This document shows positions 34,637 through 41,923 of a stretch of DNA of 64,000 nucleotides, piece after piece; positions within the stretch are counted from its first letter, which is position 1; the number at the start of each line of letters is the position of its first letter. The position numbers and the translations under genes were made by a program. The stretch spans positions 36,912-100,911 of the forward strand of contig CAJUPJ010000010.1 in the NCBI GenBank assembly GCA_910588655.1, in the 5' to 3' direction. Under the pieces are notes generated by a model. The model did no database searches. It was not told the origin of the DNA and saw nothing but the letters and a program-made list of their open reading frames with translations. Source of the DNA: an uncultured Lachnospiraceae bacterium. GTDB lineage: Bacteria > Bacillota > Clostridia > Lachnospirales > Lachnospiraceae.

Positions 34637-35365
34637 TTATTTATTTAATTCATAATATGGACAAGTATCAAGTACCACATTTTTTATCCTTTGTATTGAT
34701 ACCATGTCTTCATTAATCCCTGCTAATACACAAATTTTTTTCAAATCTTTACCAAAATTAGAACGGTTAATAAAAGAACCATTTCTAGTCCTGAATATAA
34801 TTCCAGAAACAATTTTTTCATTATTTACATAGGTATTCAAATCCCTTAAAATTACGTCAGGTATTATTATTCTTGCTTTACTATGTTTCCTTGTAACTTC
34901 AACAAAACCATTTTCAAGTGTATCTACAGTTAAAAATTTTAATTCACAGAACCGTAAGTCTGTCTGGCAAAGCAGCTGTATAATCATTGCCAGACGTTCT
35001 TTGCCATTTTGCAATGCTGTATATACGATTTTATTATAATTTTTTACAGAAATCTGCATAGGGTTTTGTAATTCATAATAATCCAGGGAATCTAATCCAA
35101 TTTTCATATCCTGCCATCCCATCACTTCACAAAAATAATTTGCAGTAGCAAGATAGGCATTAATTGTACGGTGTTTAAAACCTTTTTCTATAAGCCACTT
35201 TTTATAAGCAGCCATATACTCTTTTGATAATCCAGAACCATCCAGGAATAAAACCAGTTTATTAATATTGCTGCTATAAGAAGATATAGTATTATCGCTT
35301 TTACCTTTTTCTTTAAGTATAGAAATAAAGTAAGATATTCTTTCTGGAGTTATATATGTAGACAT
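34637..35365 (-). CDS. Truncated tyrosine recombinase-like protein, catalytically incomplete
   Basis: The 242-residue protein resembles the invertase encoded at 39864-40718 along its length: a SAM-like N-domain (KGKSDNTISSYSSNINKL) and the start of the catalytic domain (NGKERLAMIIQLLCQTDLRFCELKFLT, with the first catalytic Arg; FRTRNGSFINRSNFGKDLK). Where the active enzyme continues with HNLRH, the second His and the Tyr, this one diverges into VSIQRIKNVVLDTCPYYELNK and stops. It thus lacks the second Arg/His box and the nucleophile context. It overlaps nothing, lies three bases after the preceding gene, and ends beside hairpin cluster G. It may be a decayed recombinase or a regulator that still binds the sites. 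Confidence 0.75.
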   Translation of the reverse strand: MSTYITPERISYFISILKEKGKSDNTISSYSSNINKLVLFLDGSGLSKEYMAAYKKWLIEKGFKHRTINAYLATANYFCEVMGWQDMKIGLDSLDYYELQNPMQISVKNYNKIVYTALQNGKERLAMIIQLLCQTDLRFCELKFLTVDTLENGFVEVTRKHSKARIIIPDVILRDLNTYVNNEKIVSGIIFRTRNGSFINRSNFGKDLKKICVLAGINEDMVSIQRIKNVVLDTCPYYELNK

Positions 35366-35367
35366 TA

Positions 35368-36627
35368 TTAGATTATCCTTTCTTCTGCTTCTTCAGATAA
35401 CCCCATATTTTTCAGGCTATAAAAATCAATATATTTTCCTCCCTGGTAAACCCTGTCTGGATATATTATAATTTTTTCTGCTTTGGCAGAGGAAATTACA
35501 TCACATAACCCGCTCCTTAAACCTATAAAAATACCTGCTGCTTCTACAATGCTTATTGCCTCTGTCAAAGGGAAAAATACAGGTTTTGTTCCTTTTATTG
35601 CTGGTTCTTCTGCTCCACAACTGTTTGTACAGACAATATACCCTTTATTTTTGTATGTTATTGCTGTTTCTTCCCAAAAGCCATCTGGCAGGCTTGTCAC
35701 AGTATTTGCATATGGTGACATAATAACTGTCTTTCCCTTAACCATGCCATTTTGTTCAAAATAATTATCTATAAAAGAACTGTCCTCTGTTTTTTGTGGC
35801 AGTTTTCCAGAATCTTTTTCTTCCATATTAAAAATTGTATATTTAAAGTGGCTGTTGAAACATATATTTCTGTAATTACCAAGTACTCCTATACCTGCAG
35901 TGTATGGAAGCCTGTGATGCAGTATTTCAGTGTTACATTCTTTTAAGCCATAAAATATAAGGCTTTGTAGAAGCCTGTTACTCTCATCTTGTTTTAAAAC
36001 TTCTATTTGGCTGATACCAAATAAATTCAGGACTTTTTTACATGAACTTCCTATAACTGTTACCAAATAGGAAGCTATATGCATTTTTTTACAATAGTCT
36101 CCTAAATATTTTCCAACCAGATATACATCTCCTAATGCACAGTATGGACAAATAAATATTCTGGTTTCATTTCCATATTTTCCAACAATATTTTTATAAA
36201 TTTCCCAGCCCTTTATAATTTCTATTTTTTTATTTATAAATGTATCTTCTGTAATAGAAAATGTACTCCATTTTGCCATATCAACAACCTGGCATATATG
36301 TTTTTCTTTTTTATACCCCATCAGTTCAAGCTGTTGTGCCATTTCATTAAAATATTTTGAAGCAATAAGTATAAGTGCATTATTATGCAGACTGCCAAGT
36401 ACATTCCCGGGACTGTCTATAATAATATCTTTATAAAATGTTCCCTGCTTTTTTTCGTTATTATCTATCATTGCATCTGGCATGATTTTATGTGATATAA
36501 GCCAGTCCGCCATTCTTTCGGCTGGCTCATTACTGCCAAATATAACTATATATCTATTATCAAAAATACATTTATTATATAGCTGTTCTAGTTTTTCAAA
36601 CATTTCTGCCTTATCTTCTTTTAACAT
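35368..36627 (-). CDS. Two-domain glycosyltransferase-like protein
   Basis: The start is placed at ATG 36625-36627 (MLKEDKAEMF), preceded by GGGAGA. The 419-residue protein begins with a Rossmann-type module (YIVIFGSNEPAERMADWL, DAMIDNNEKKQGTFYKDIII), as found in front of the DUF115 protein of this operon. The C-terminal part has the look of a GT-B/heptosyltransferase-like transferase: VIMSPYANTVTSLPDGFWEE, PVFFPLTEAISIVEAAGIFIGLRSGLCDVISSA (quoted in two pieces), and IIYPDRVYQGG. The family assignment is tentative; the substrate is unknown. It overlaps none of its neighbours and lies within the glycan operon. Confidence 0.6.
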   Translation of the reverse strand: MLKEDKAEMFEKLEQLYNKCIFDNRYIVIFGSNEPAERMADWLISHKIMPDAMIDNNEKKQGTFYKDIIIDSPGNVLGSLHNNALILIASKYFNEMAQQLELMGYKKEKHICQVVDMAKWSTFSITEDTFINKKIEIIKGWEIYKNIVGKYGNETRIFICPYCALGDVYLVGKYLGDYCKKMHIASYLVTVIGSSCKKVLNLFGISQIEVLKQDESNRLLQSLIFYGLKECNTEILHHRLPYTAGIGVLGNYRNICFNSHFKYTIFNMEEKDSGKLPQKTEDSSFIDNYFEQNGMVKGKTVIMSPYANTVTSLPDGFWEETAITYKNKGYIVCTNSCGAEEPAIKGTKPVFFPLTEAISIVEAAGIFIGLRSGLCDVISSAKAEKIIIYPDRVYQGGKYIDFYSLKNMGLSEEAEERII

Positions 36628-36643
36628 TACAGCCTGTCTCCCT

Positions 36644-37021
36644 TTATTTTGTATTATCAATTTCAAATGTAACCATACAAAATTCATCCCGTTTTGTAGA
36701 ATATGCCAGCGCAGTTTTTAAACCAGATGGCTTTGAATCGTTTATTAATATTCTTTCACCATATGGTGCATTATAGATAACCATATCATATTTTATCTGG
36801 TGTTTACTTAAAAAATTTTCTGTAATATTTTTTTCATTATCAGTTCTTGAAGTAATAAAAACCACCATATCTTCTTTTGGGATTTTATCTAGAAATTCCC
36901 TTGCACCATCAAGAAAAGTGTCTTCACCGTCAATTTTATATCCATTATGTTTAACAATTGTCCCGTCCAAGTCTAAAATCCAGGTTTTAGCTAATGGTGA
37001 TACCTTTACTATATTATCCAA
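36644..37021 (-). CDS. HAD-superfamily phosphatase-like protein
   Basis: The 125-residue protein starts with a TTG codon (37019-37021) behind GAGGGG. It contains the HAD motif I WILDLDGTIVKHNGYKI, a short cap region, motif II FITSRTDN, a lysine-containing region and motif IV-like ERILINDSKPSG. The size fits the small class used in sugar-phosphate and capsule pathways. In this operon it follows a SIS isomerase and a nucleotidyltransferase/kinase fusion, so a sugar phosphate is the likely substrate. Confidence 0.8.
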   Translation of the reverse strand: MDNIVKVSPLAKTWILDLDGTIVKHNGYKIDGEDTFLDGAREFLDKIPKEDMVVFITSRTDNEKNITENFLSKHQIKYDMVIYNAPYGERILINDSKPSGLKTALAYSTKRDEFCMVTFEIDNTK

Positions 37022-37046
37022 TTTTTACCCCTCTATAAAATATATT

Positions 37047-37625
37047 TTAAGACAGCAGTTTGCCTATATGCCCTCCTGGATGGTTTGATTTAAAAACCTC
37101 TAAACTAATTTTTCTTTCTTCAGCAATTCTCATGGCAAGATTCTGTAATATAATAAGATTAAGTGTAGTTGAATTATTTGGCATAATATTCCACATATCG
37201 CCTTCATGTTCCAGGTCTAAAATCAATTTATCAGGTATTATTTCTGCAAGTGTACTGTTTCTTTCAAATGAAAGAAGCCACATATAAACCTTGCGGTATT
37301 TTAAAAGCTGTGCCAGATATACTGATTCGGCAGTTTCGCCACTTTTTGTCAAGATAATTACTACATCTTCCTGTTTCACAATACCCATATCACCATGTAC
37401 TGCTGAATTTGTATTTAAAAAAACTGCATCCATACCTAAAGAATTCATAGTACCAACAAATTTTTCACATATTGGTACATTTTTCCCAAGACCAGATACT
37501 ACTACTTTTTTTCCTTCTGAAAGTGATAAACAGCATCTGTCAAGCAATTTTTTAAACATGTTTTCATCAACTGTTTTTAATGACTCTGACAATATCCTTA
37601 ATGTATCCTCAAATCCTTTTACCAT
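37047..37625 (-). CDS. SIS-domain sugar-phosphate isomerase, KdsD/KpsF-like
   Basis: The 192-residue protein is a single SIS domain: KKVVVSGLGKNVPICEKFVGT, the histidine motif NSAVHGDMGIV, IILTKSGETAESVYLAQLLK and the C-terminal SNHPGGHIGKLLS. The last motif and SAVHGD match arabinose-5-phosphate isomerases, but the CBS pair of KdsD is missing. It should interconvert aldose and ketose phosphates. AGGAG lies before the ATG. It lies between the fusion kinase/nucleotidyltransferase and the HAD phosphatase, which suggests a dedicated sugar-nucleotide branch. Confidence 0.85.
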   Translation of the reverse strand: MVKGFEDTLRILSESLKTVDENMFKKLLDRCCLSLSEGKKVVVSGLGKNVPICEKFVGTMNSLGMDAVFLNTNSAVHGDMGIVKQEDVVIILTKSGETAESVYLAQLLKYRKVYMWLLSFERNSTLAEIIPDKLILDLEHEGDMWNIMPNNSTTLNLIILQNLAMRIAEERKISLEVFKSNHPGGHIGKLLS

Positions 37626-37646
37626 TTATACTGCTCCTATTATTTT

Positions 37647-39146
37647 TTATAAAACCTCTTCCAAGTAAAATAATCCATTATAAAATGCCCCACATATCGA
37701 GTCAAAATCATCCCATGCATAAGTTGTAAGGGAAAGCCAGATTACAGCATGTATAAGATTAATCTGCTGTTCTGTAACATTTCCATCTAAAAGGCTAAAA
37801 AATTCCTGGCTCATATCTTCCCAGCCATTTGAATTAATCTGCAGGTTTATATCATCCTCTTTTATTTCCAGTTTGAAATTTCCCATATTAAACTGGTCAT
37901 AATTTCCTATAATGGAATAATATAATTTTGCCCAGTCATAAGCAGCATCACCATACAGGCTGGTAAATCCAAAGTAACCTCTTGGGTCAATAAAAACAGG
38001 CTCTATGCCATGTTTAAGAATTATATTGGAAAATGTACAGTCACCATGAATAAGACAAAAGTTTTTTACTGGTAATTGTTCTAATTTTTCTTCAAACTCT
38101 TTCTGGTAAAAAAATATATTCCTGCATTTTCTGCCGTTTATAGTAATATGCCTGTTCCTGGCAAATGGTACTAAATCCCTTATGCATGAAAGCCTGGAAT
38201 ATGTTTTTGAAATATACGCTTCCTTTATACTGAAAAAATCTGCAGGTACTATTTCCTTATTATGTATATCTTTTAAGGCAGCTATTATTTTTTTCAATAT
38301 TTCTGATTTTTCCTGTCTGGACAGATTATATTCAAAAACATTCATACCGTCTATTTTCTCCATACAGAATGGTTCAAATGAATATATAGCCGGAATATCT
38401 TTTATTCCAAGATATTGTGCATGTTTATACCATGATTTTTCACGTACGGCCAGTTCCTTGCCCTGTTTGTCCACCCCTTCTTTAATAATACATCCATCTT
38501 TTTCTGTCATGCGGTTAAAAGGCCTGCATTTTAACCCAGATAATTTCTGGTATTCTGACAAAAGCCCGTATTCCTTTGTTTTAGATAAATTTAAAACAGA
38601 AAAATGAAGTTTTTTCTCTTTTAGCCACCGGACAAATTCACCTTCACTGGCAACATCCTTTATCTTATCTTTTGACTCGAATATAAATAATCCCGCCACA
38701 CCATATTCCATTGAAGATTTTTCTTCAAATATACCATTCTCATATTTCCATCTGCATATAAAATCACCAGACAATCCAATATAATTATCTGTTTTCTGTG
38801 GAATACAGAAATCCTCCTGCAAAACCAGGTCAGACCAGATTAACATAAATGCTTTGTTTTGTGGTATTTTTCTGATGGCATCTGATATGCCTGCGCAAGT
38901 TCCTTTCTTACCTTCTGCATCAATTAAAATATACTTTACTTCTGCAAATGCTTTAAGATATTCTTTAAGCACATCATATTTATAATCACCTATTATAATA
39001 AATTTTTTATCTGGGTATTTCCTGAATAAGTGAAATAATATGGGAAGTTTATTTACAGATACCAGGCATTTTGGCTTATTGGTAGTAAGATATTCCATAC
39101 GAGTTCCTTTACCTCCTGCCTGCACAATAATATATTCAAAATCCAT
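37647..39146 (-). CDS. Fusion: sugar nucleotidyltransferase + aminoglycoside/choline-type kinase
   Basis: The 499-residue protein starts behind GGGGGA. Residues 1-220 are a GT-A nucleotidyltransferase with YIIVQAGGKGTRMEYLTTNKPK, LIWSDLVLQ and VAGLFIFESKD. Residues 230-499 are an APH/choline kinase fold: VREKSWYKHAQYL, YSFEPFCMEKIDG, the catalytic loop CLIHGDCTFSNIIL near 370 and the metal DPRGYFG. The pair could phosphorylate a sugar at C1 and then activate it with a nucleotide. With the SIS and HAD proteins downstream it would form a complete route from a sugar phosphate to a nucleotide sugar. The exact sugar is unknown. Confidence 0.85.
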   Translation of the reverse strand: MDFEYIIVQAGGKGTRMEYLTTNKPKCLVSVNKLPILFHLFRKYPDKKFIIIGDYKYDVLKEYLKAFAEVKYILIDAEGKKGTCAGISDAIRKIPQNKAFMLIWSDLVLQEDFCIPQKTDNYIGLSGDFICRWKYENGIFEEKSSMEYGVAGLFIFESKDKIKDVASEGEFVRWLKEKKLHFSVLNLSKTKEYGLLSEYQKLSGLKCRPFNRMTEKDGCIIKEGVDKQGKELAVREKSWYKHAQYLGIKDIPAIYSFEPFCMEKIDGMNVFEYNLSRQEKSEILKKIIAALKDIHNKEIVPADFFSIKEAYISKTYSRLSCIRDLVPFARNRHITINGRKCRNIFFYQKEFEEKLEQLPVKNFCLIHGDCTFSNIILKHGIEPVFIDPRGYFGFTSLYGDAAYDWAKLYYSIIGNYDQFNMGNFKLEIKEDDINLQINSNGWEDMSQEFFSLLDGNVTEQQINLIHAVIWLSLTTYAWDDFDSICGAFYNGLFYLEEVL

Positions 39147-39158
39147 AATAATCCCCCA

Positions 39159-39602
39159 TTATTCTTTTTCTATTCCAAATACAACCATATCTAGTATTTC
39201 TTTTCTATCTAATCCTCTTTTACCAATAAGGTTACTGCCTCTGCGGCCATCTGGTTTTTCTAATGACGCAATTAGTAAATTTGCAGTAAACTGGTACATA
39301 CAATAAAACCTCATAAGATTATGTGCTTCAGAAGAACTGCACTCCTGCATAAATATATTATTGCTTTGTATCTTTTCCAGTTTATCTAATAAATCTTTTC
39401 CTGCTAATATTAAACCGTTCCTGCCATGTTTTTTACTGATAAATTGCTGAAACTGTTTTTTTAAATGTATAATATCTTCCTTGTCTGGAATTAATAATAC
39501 ATAATCAGAACTTTCCAGGCTGTATTTTTCCTGGAGGGTAATCCAGTATTGCCGTCCTTTTTCCGCTTCATTAAATTTTTCTTCTAATAAATTTTCTGCC
39601 AT
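39159..39602 (-). CDS. First gene of the phase-switched glycan operon, function unknown
   Basis: The start is placed at ATG 39600-39602 (MAENLLEEKF) with AGGAAA nine bases upstream. The longer frame from 39653 would start inside the inverted repeat and has no ribosome site. The 147-residue soluble protein has a charged helical start, SDYVLLIPDKEDI and a C-terminal GRRGSNLIGKRGLD segment. No family is recognised. It is the promoter-proximal gene when the switch is in the predicted ON state and lies 12 bases before the nucleotidyltransferase/kinase fusion. Confidence 0.6.
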   Translation of the reverse strand: MAENLLEEKFNEAEKGRQYWITLQEKYSLESSDYVLLIPDKEDIIHLKKQFQQFISKKHGRNGLILAGKDLLDKLEKIQSNNIFMQECSSSEAHNLMRFYCMYQFTANLLIASLEKPDGRRGSNLIGKRGLDRKEILDMVVFGIEKE

Positions 39603-39644
39603 ATTATAAGTTTCCTTTGTAATAAACCTGGATTTTAGTCTTTT

Positions 39645-39667
39645 ATACAACATAATAAATATTATGT
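39645..39667 (-). repeat. Left inverted repeat of the invertible segment (IRL)
   Basis: These 23 bases (starting ATACAACATAATA) are the exact reverse complement of 39838-39860. IRL sits in a larger perfect palindrome at 39641-39676, 17-base arms around AA, a typical layout for a tyrosine recombinase core site. It lies in the leader of the glycan operon. Confidence 0.85.
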
Positions 39668-39837
39668 TGTATAAAATTTTTTGAATGTTTAATGATTAAA
39701 GCTTGTAAATAAAACAGCCGATAAAATTTTTAGATTTAATATGTATATAGAATAAGAAAATAGAGAAATATATGGAATTTCAAAATAATACTTGAAAATA
39801 TAGTTAAAAGAAGCTATACTATAGTAGTGGTTTTGTT
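39668..39837. other. Predicted invertible promoter segment
   Basis: The 170 bases between the inverted repeats contain no gene. They carry one near-consensus promoter on the plus strand. In the present orientation no good minus-strand promoter is seen (TTTACA near 39706-39711 has no matching -10). Inversion would move the promoter next to IRL facing the operon. Confidence 0.8.
39792..39820 (+). promoter_or_regulatory. Sigma-A promoter inside the invertible segment (pointing away from the operon)
   Basis: TTGAAA (39792-39797), a 17-base spacer and TATACT (39815-39820) form a near-consensus promoter. It ends 17 bases from the right repeat. It now reads rightwards into the 3' end of the convergent recombinase gene and so away from the glycan operon. 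Confidence 0.85.
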
Positions 39838-39860
39838 ACATAATATTTATTATGTTGTAT
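39838..39860 (+). repeat. Right inverted repeat of the invertible segment (IRR)
   Basis: The 23 bases match IRL perfectly in inverse orientation. IRR ends three bases from the recombinase stop codon at 39864-39866. Its inner part has an 8-2-8 dyad (ACATAATA/TATTATGT); the outer arms match less well than in IRL. Confidence 0.85.
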
Positions 39861-39863
39861 TTT

Positions 39864-40718
39864 TTATACAAGTTCCATCTGGTCAAGCTGTTTCATATAT
39901 TCACCATGTGTTGTCATTGTATAAATTCTTGTTGTTTCTACACTGCTGTGTCCAAGCAGTCCAGCCAGCATCATTATGTCTTTGTCTATTTTATAAAAAG
40001 TTTTCGCAAATAAATGCCTCAAATTATGTGGAAAAATTTTTTCTTTTGCAACTCCTGATTTTTCTGCCAGATTTTTCATTTCTTTCCATATATTACTACG
40101 GTCAACAGCGTTTCCTCTGGATGTGCAAAATAAAATACCTTTTTCAATTCCATTTTCACTGGCGTAGCGTAATAAAAGTTTTTGCAGTTTTCCTGGTATA
40201 AGTACTTTTCTTTGTTTTCCTTTACAATAAATATCAGCTATTCCCTTTTTAACACTTTCTAATGTTATATAAGACAATTCGCTTATACGTATTCCTGTTG
40301 CACATATTGTACGTATAATCATTGCAAGCCTTTTCTTTCCATTATGAAGTGCTGAATTTACTAGTTTTTTATATTCTTTTTTGGACAAATTCCTGTTCTC
40401 AGGCAGAAAAACTTCTTTTTGTATATGATATGTTTTAATACGCAGTCCATACCATTCAAGATATACGAACAATCCATTTACAGCAGTTATAAAAGAATTT
40501 ATGCTGGACAATTCATATTTTTGGTTAATATATAAGTCTTTTTTATACATAGCCATAATTTCTTTTGTAATTTCTTTTGTAATTTCTTTTCCCCTGGCAT
40601 AATCCATAAGTTTTTTAATATCCCTTATGTATTTGCTGATTGTTGCATCGCTTTTTTCTTCTTTTATCAAATAATTTTTATATGCATCAAGTATCTGTTC
40701 TGTAATAATATGCTTCAT
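39864..40718 (-). CDS. Tyrosine recombinase, predicted promoter invertase
   Basis: The 284-residue XerC/D-like protein is complete. It has a SAM-like core-binding domain (KSDATISKYIRDIKKLMDYA) and the catalytic residues in order: Arg in ICATGIRISELSY, Lys-containing CKGKQRKV, His-x-x-Arg in FPHNLRHLFAKTF, His in GLLGHSSVETT and the nucleophile Tyr in RIYTM. The start follows AGAGGA. The gene lies directly against the right repeat of a promoter-bearing segment, the usual place of a dedicated invertase such as those that switch surface genes in Bacteroides and C. difficile. A related but truncated protein is encoded at 34637-35365 in the operon it would control. Confidence 0.9.
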   Translation of the reverse strand: MKHIITEQILDAYKNYLIKEEKSDATISKYIRDIKKLMDYARGKEITKEITKEIMAMYKKDLYINQKYELSSINSFITAVNGLFVYLEWYGLRIKTYHIQKEVFLPENRNLSKKEYKKLVNSALHNGKKRLAMIIRTICATGIRISELSYITLESVKKGIADIYCKGKQRKVLIPGKLQKLLLRYASENGIEKGILFCTSRGNAVDRSNIWKEMKNLAEKSGVAKEKIFPHNLRHLFAKTFYKIDKDIMMLAGLLGHSSVETTRIYTMTTHGEYMKQLDQMELV

Positions 40719-40790
40719 GTAATTAATCCTCTCTTTTTGTTTTATATACTAATGTTATTATAAAAAATTTATAACATCAAAAAACACAAA

Positions 40791-40846
40791 AGATTTAGAT
40801 ATAATATACTGGCATATATTATGCCAGTTATATTTTATCTAAATCT
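40791..40846 (-). terminator. Terminator after the AAA/nuclease-like gene
   Basis: AGATTTAGAT (40791-40800) pairs with ATCTAAATCT (40837-40846), and CTGGCATA with TATGCCAG inside. On the minus strand it is followed by TTTTGTGTTTTTT. It separates the AAA-like gene from the invertase. Confidence 0.75.
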
Positions 40847-40883
40847 TTATGCCCATAATATTTTAAACCTGCAAAATCCACTG

Positions 40884-41891
40884 TTATTTTATCAAAACTT
40901 CTTTTCCTTTAAAAGCAAATCCATAATGCCGTATCCTGTCTTTAGTAATACCACGTGATAACAGTTCTGCATCATAATTTTTTTCAGAAATCTGTTCTAG
41001 TGCGTTTTTCACTGTATCTTCAAGGCTTTTGTCTTTTCTTGGGTTAAAAACTTTAAATTCTATAATAATTGCATCATCATAATTGTTTTTTGGCTGCATC
41101 ATTACATCATACCTTCCAAGACCACTTTGCCTGTTAGACCTTATATAGTATCTTTCTGCCATGTCAACTATTAAACCCAGGACAAACCCATGATAAAAAC
41201 GTTCAGGCTGTGTTTTTTCTGATGGTTTATTCCCTGTATCAAAACTGCTAAACATTTCTTCTGATACATCATTTATAAACTGGTTCATATAATCCAAATC
41301 ACCAGCTAAAAGTGCTTCCTTAAAACCATATATATACGCTTCCTGTAAAGGTGTATCATATTCATCAAGAAGTATAATGACATTTTTCCCATAGTACCGT
41401 TCCATGCAAAGTGCCAGCCTGTGTAATGATAATGCTATAACAGAATCTGTCATTCCGGGGCTGATAAGGCTGAAATATTCCTTTTCCTGTAAATCCAGCC
41501 CATCTCCTTGCAGAAGAAAATTATATTTTATATATAGGTCTATTATGATATTTATAATACCGTCTCTTGCTGCTTTGTAGTTATCTGCTTTTATACCTGC
41601 AAAACTTAGGAAAATTACAGGATAACTTCCCTGCATATTCTGGTATTCTTTATATTTCCATATAGAAAGCCCTTCAAATAAGTTTCCACTGCCTGCATAC
41701 TGGTTTGAAAAAAAGCACTCCGTCATACTTAAATTCAAGGTTTTCCCAAAACGGCGGGGACGTGTAACCAGCGTTACAACGTCTCCGTTTTCCCACCATT
41801 CTTTTATAAAATTTGTTTTATCTATATAGAAATAATCATTTTTCCTGATTTTATTAAAACTCTGGTTTCCCAATGAAATGGTTTTCTGCAT
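40884..41891 (-). CDS. AAA-ATPase/PD-(D/E)XK (DUF1703-type) protein with internal deletion
   Basis: The start is placed at ATG 41889-41891 (MQKTISLGNQSF), with GGGGAG upstream. The 335-residue protein has the N-terminal AAA-like domain (Walker A-like TRPRRFGKTLNLSM, DEYDTPLQEAYIYGF) and the C-terminal nuclease domain (FDTGNKPSEKTQPERFYHGF, GRYDVMM, IIEFKVFNPRK, HYGFAFKG). Full proteins of this family are about 530-560 residues; here the end of the AAA part (IYGF) joins directly to the KEALLAGDLDYMNQ stretch, so roughly 200 residues are missing in frame. It was probably once full length and may be inactive. It is transcribed after the GH43 gene. Confidence 0.75.
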   Translation of the reverse strand: MQKTISLGNQSFNKIRKNDYFYIDKTNFIKEWWENGDVVTLVTRPRRFGKTLNLSMTECFFSNQYAGSGNLFEGLSIWKYKEYQNMQGSYPVIFLSFAGIKADNYKAARDGIINIIIDLYIKYNFLLQGDGLDLQEKEYFSLISPGMTDSVIALSLHRLALCMERYYGKNVIILLDEYDTPLQEAYIYGFKEALLAGDLDYMNQFINDVSEEMFSSFDTGNKPSEKTQPERFYHGFVLGLIVDMAERYYIRSNRQSGLGRYDVMMQPKNNYDDAIIIEFKVFNPRKDKSLEDTVKNALEQISEKNYDAELLSRGITKDRIRHYGFAFKGKEVLIK

Positions 41892-41923
41892 AGTACCAGC
41901 TCCCCTGTTTTTTGTTTTATACA

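Noticed and set aside
39603..39653. Longer N-terminus of the first glycan operon gene, starting at 39653
   Set aside because: The start would lie inside the inverted repeat without a ribosome site; ATG 39602 has AGGAAA upstream.
40554..40600. Short tandem repeat in the invertase gene (ITKEITKEI)
   Set aside because: A three-fold repeat of a few codons in a helix; frame is intact and too short to suggest slippage control.
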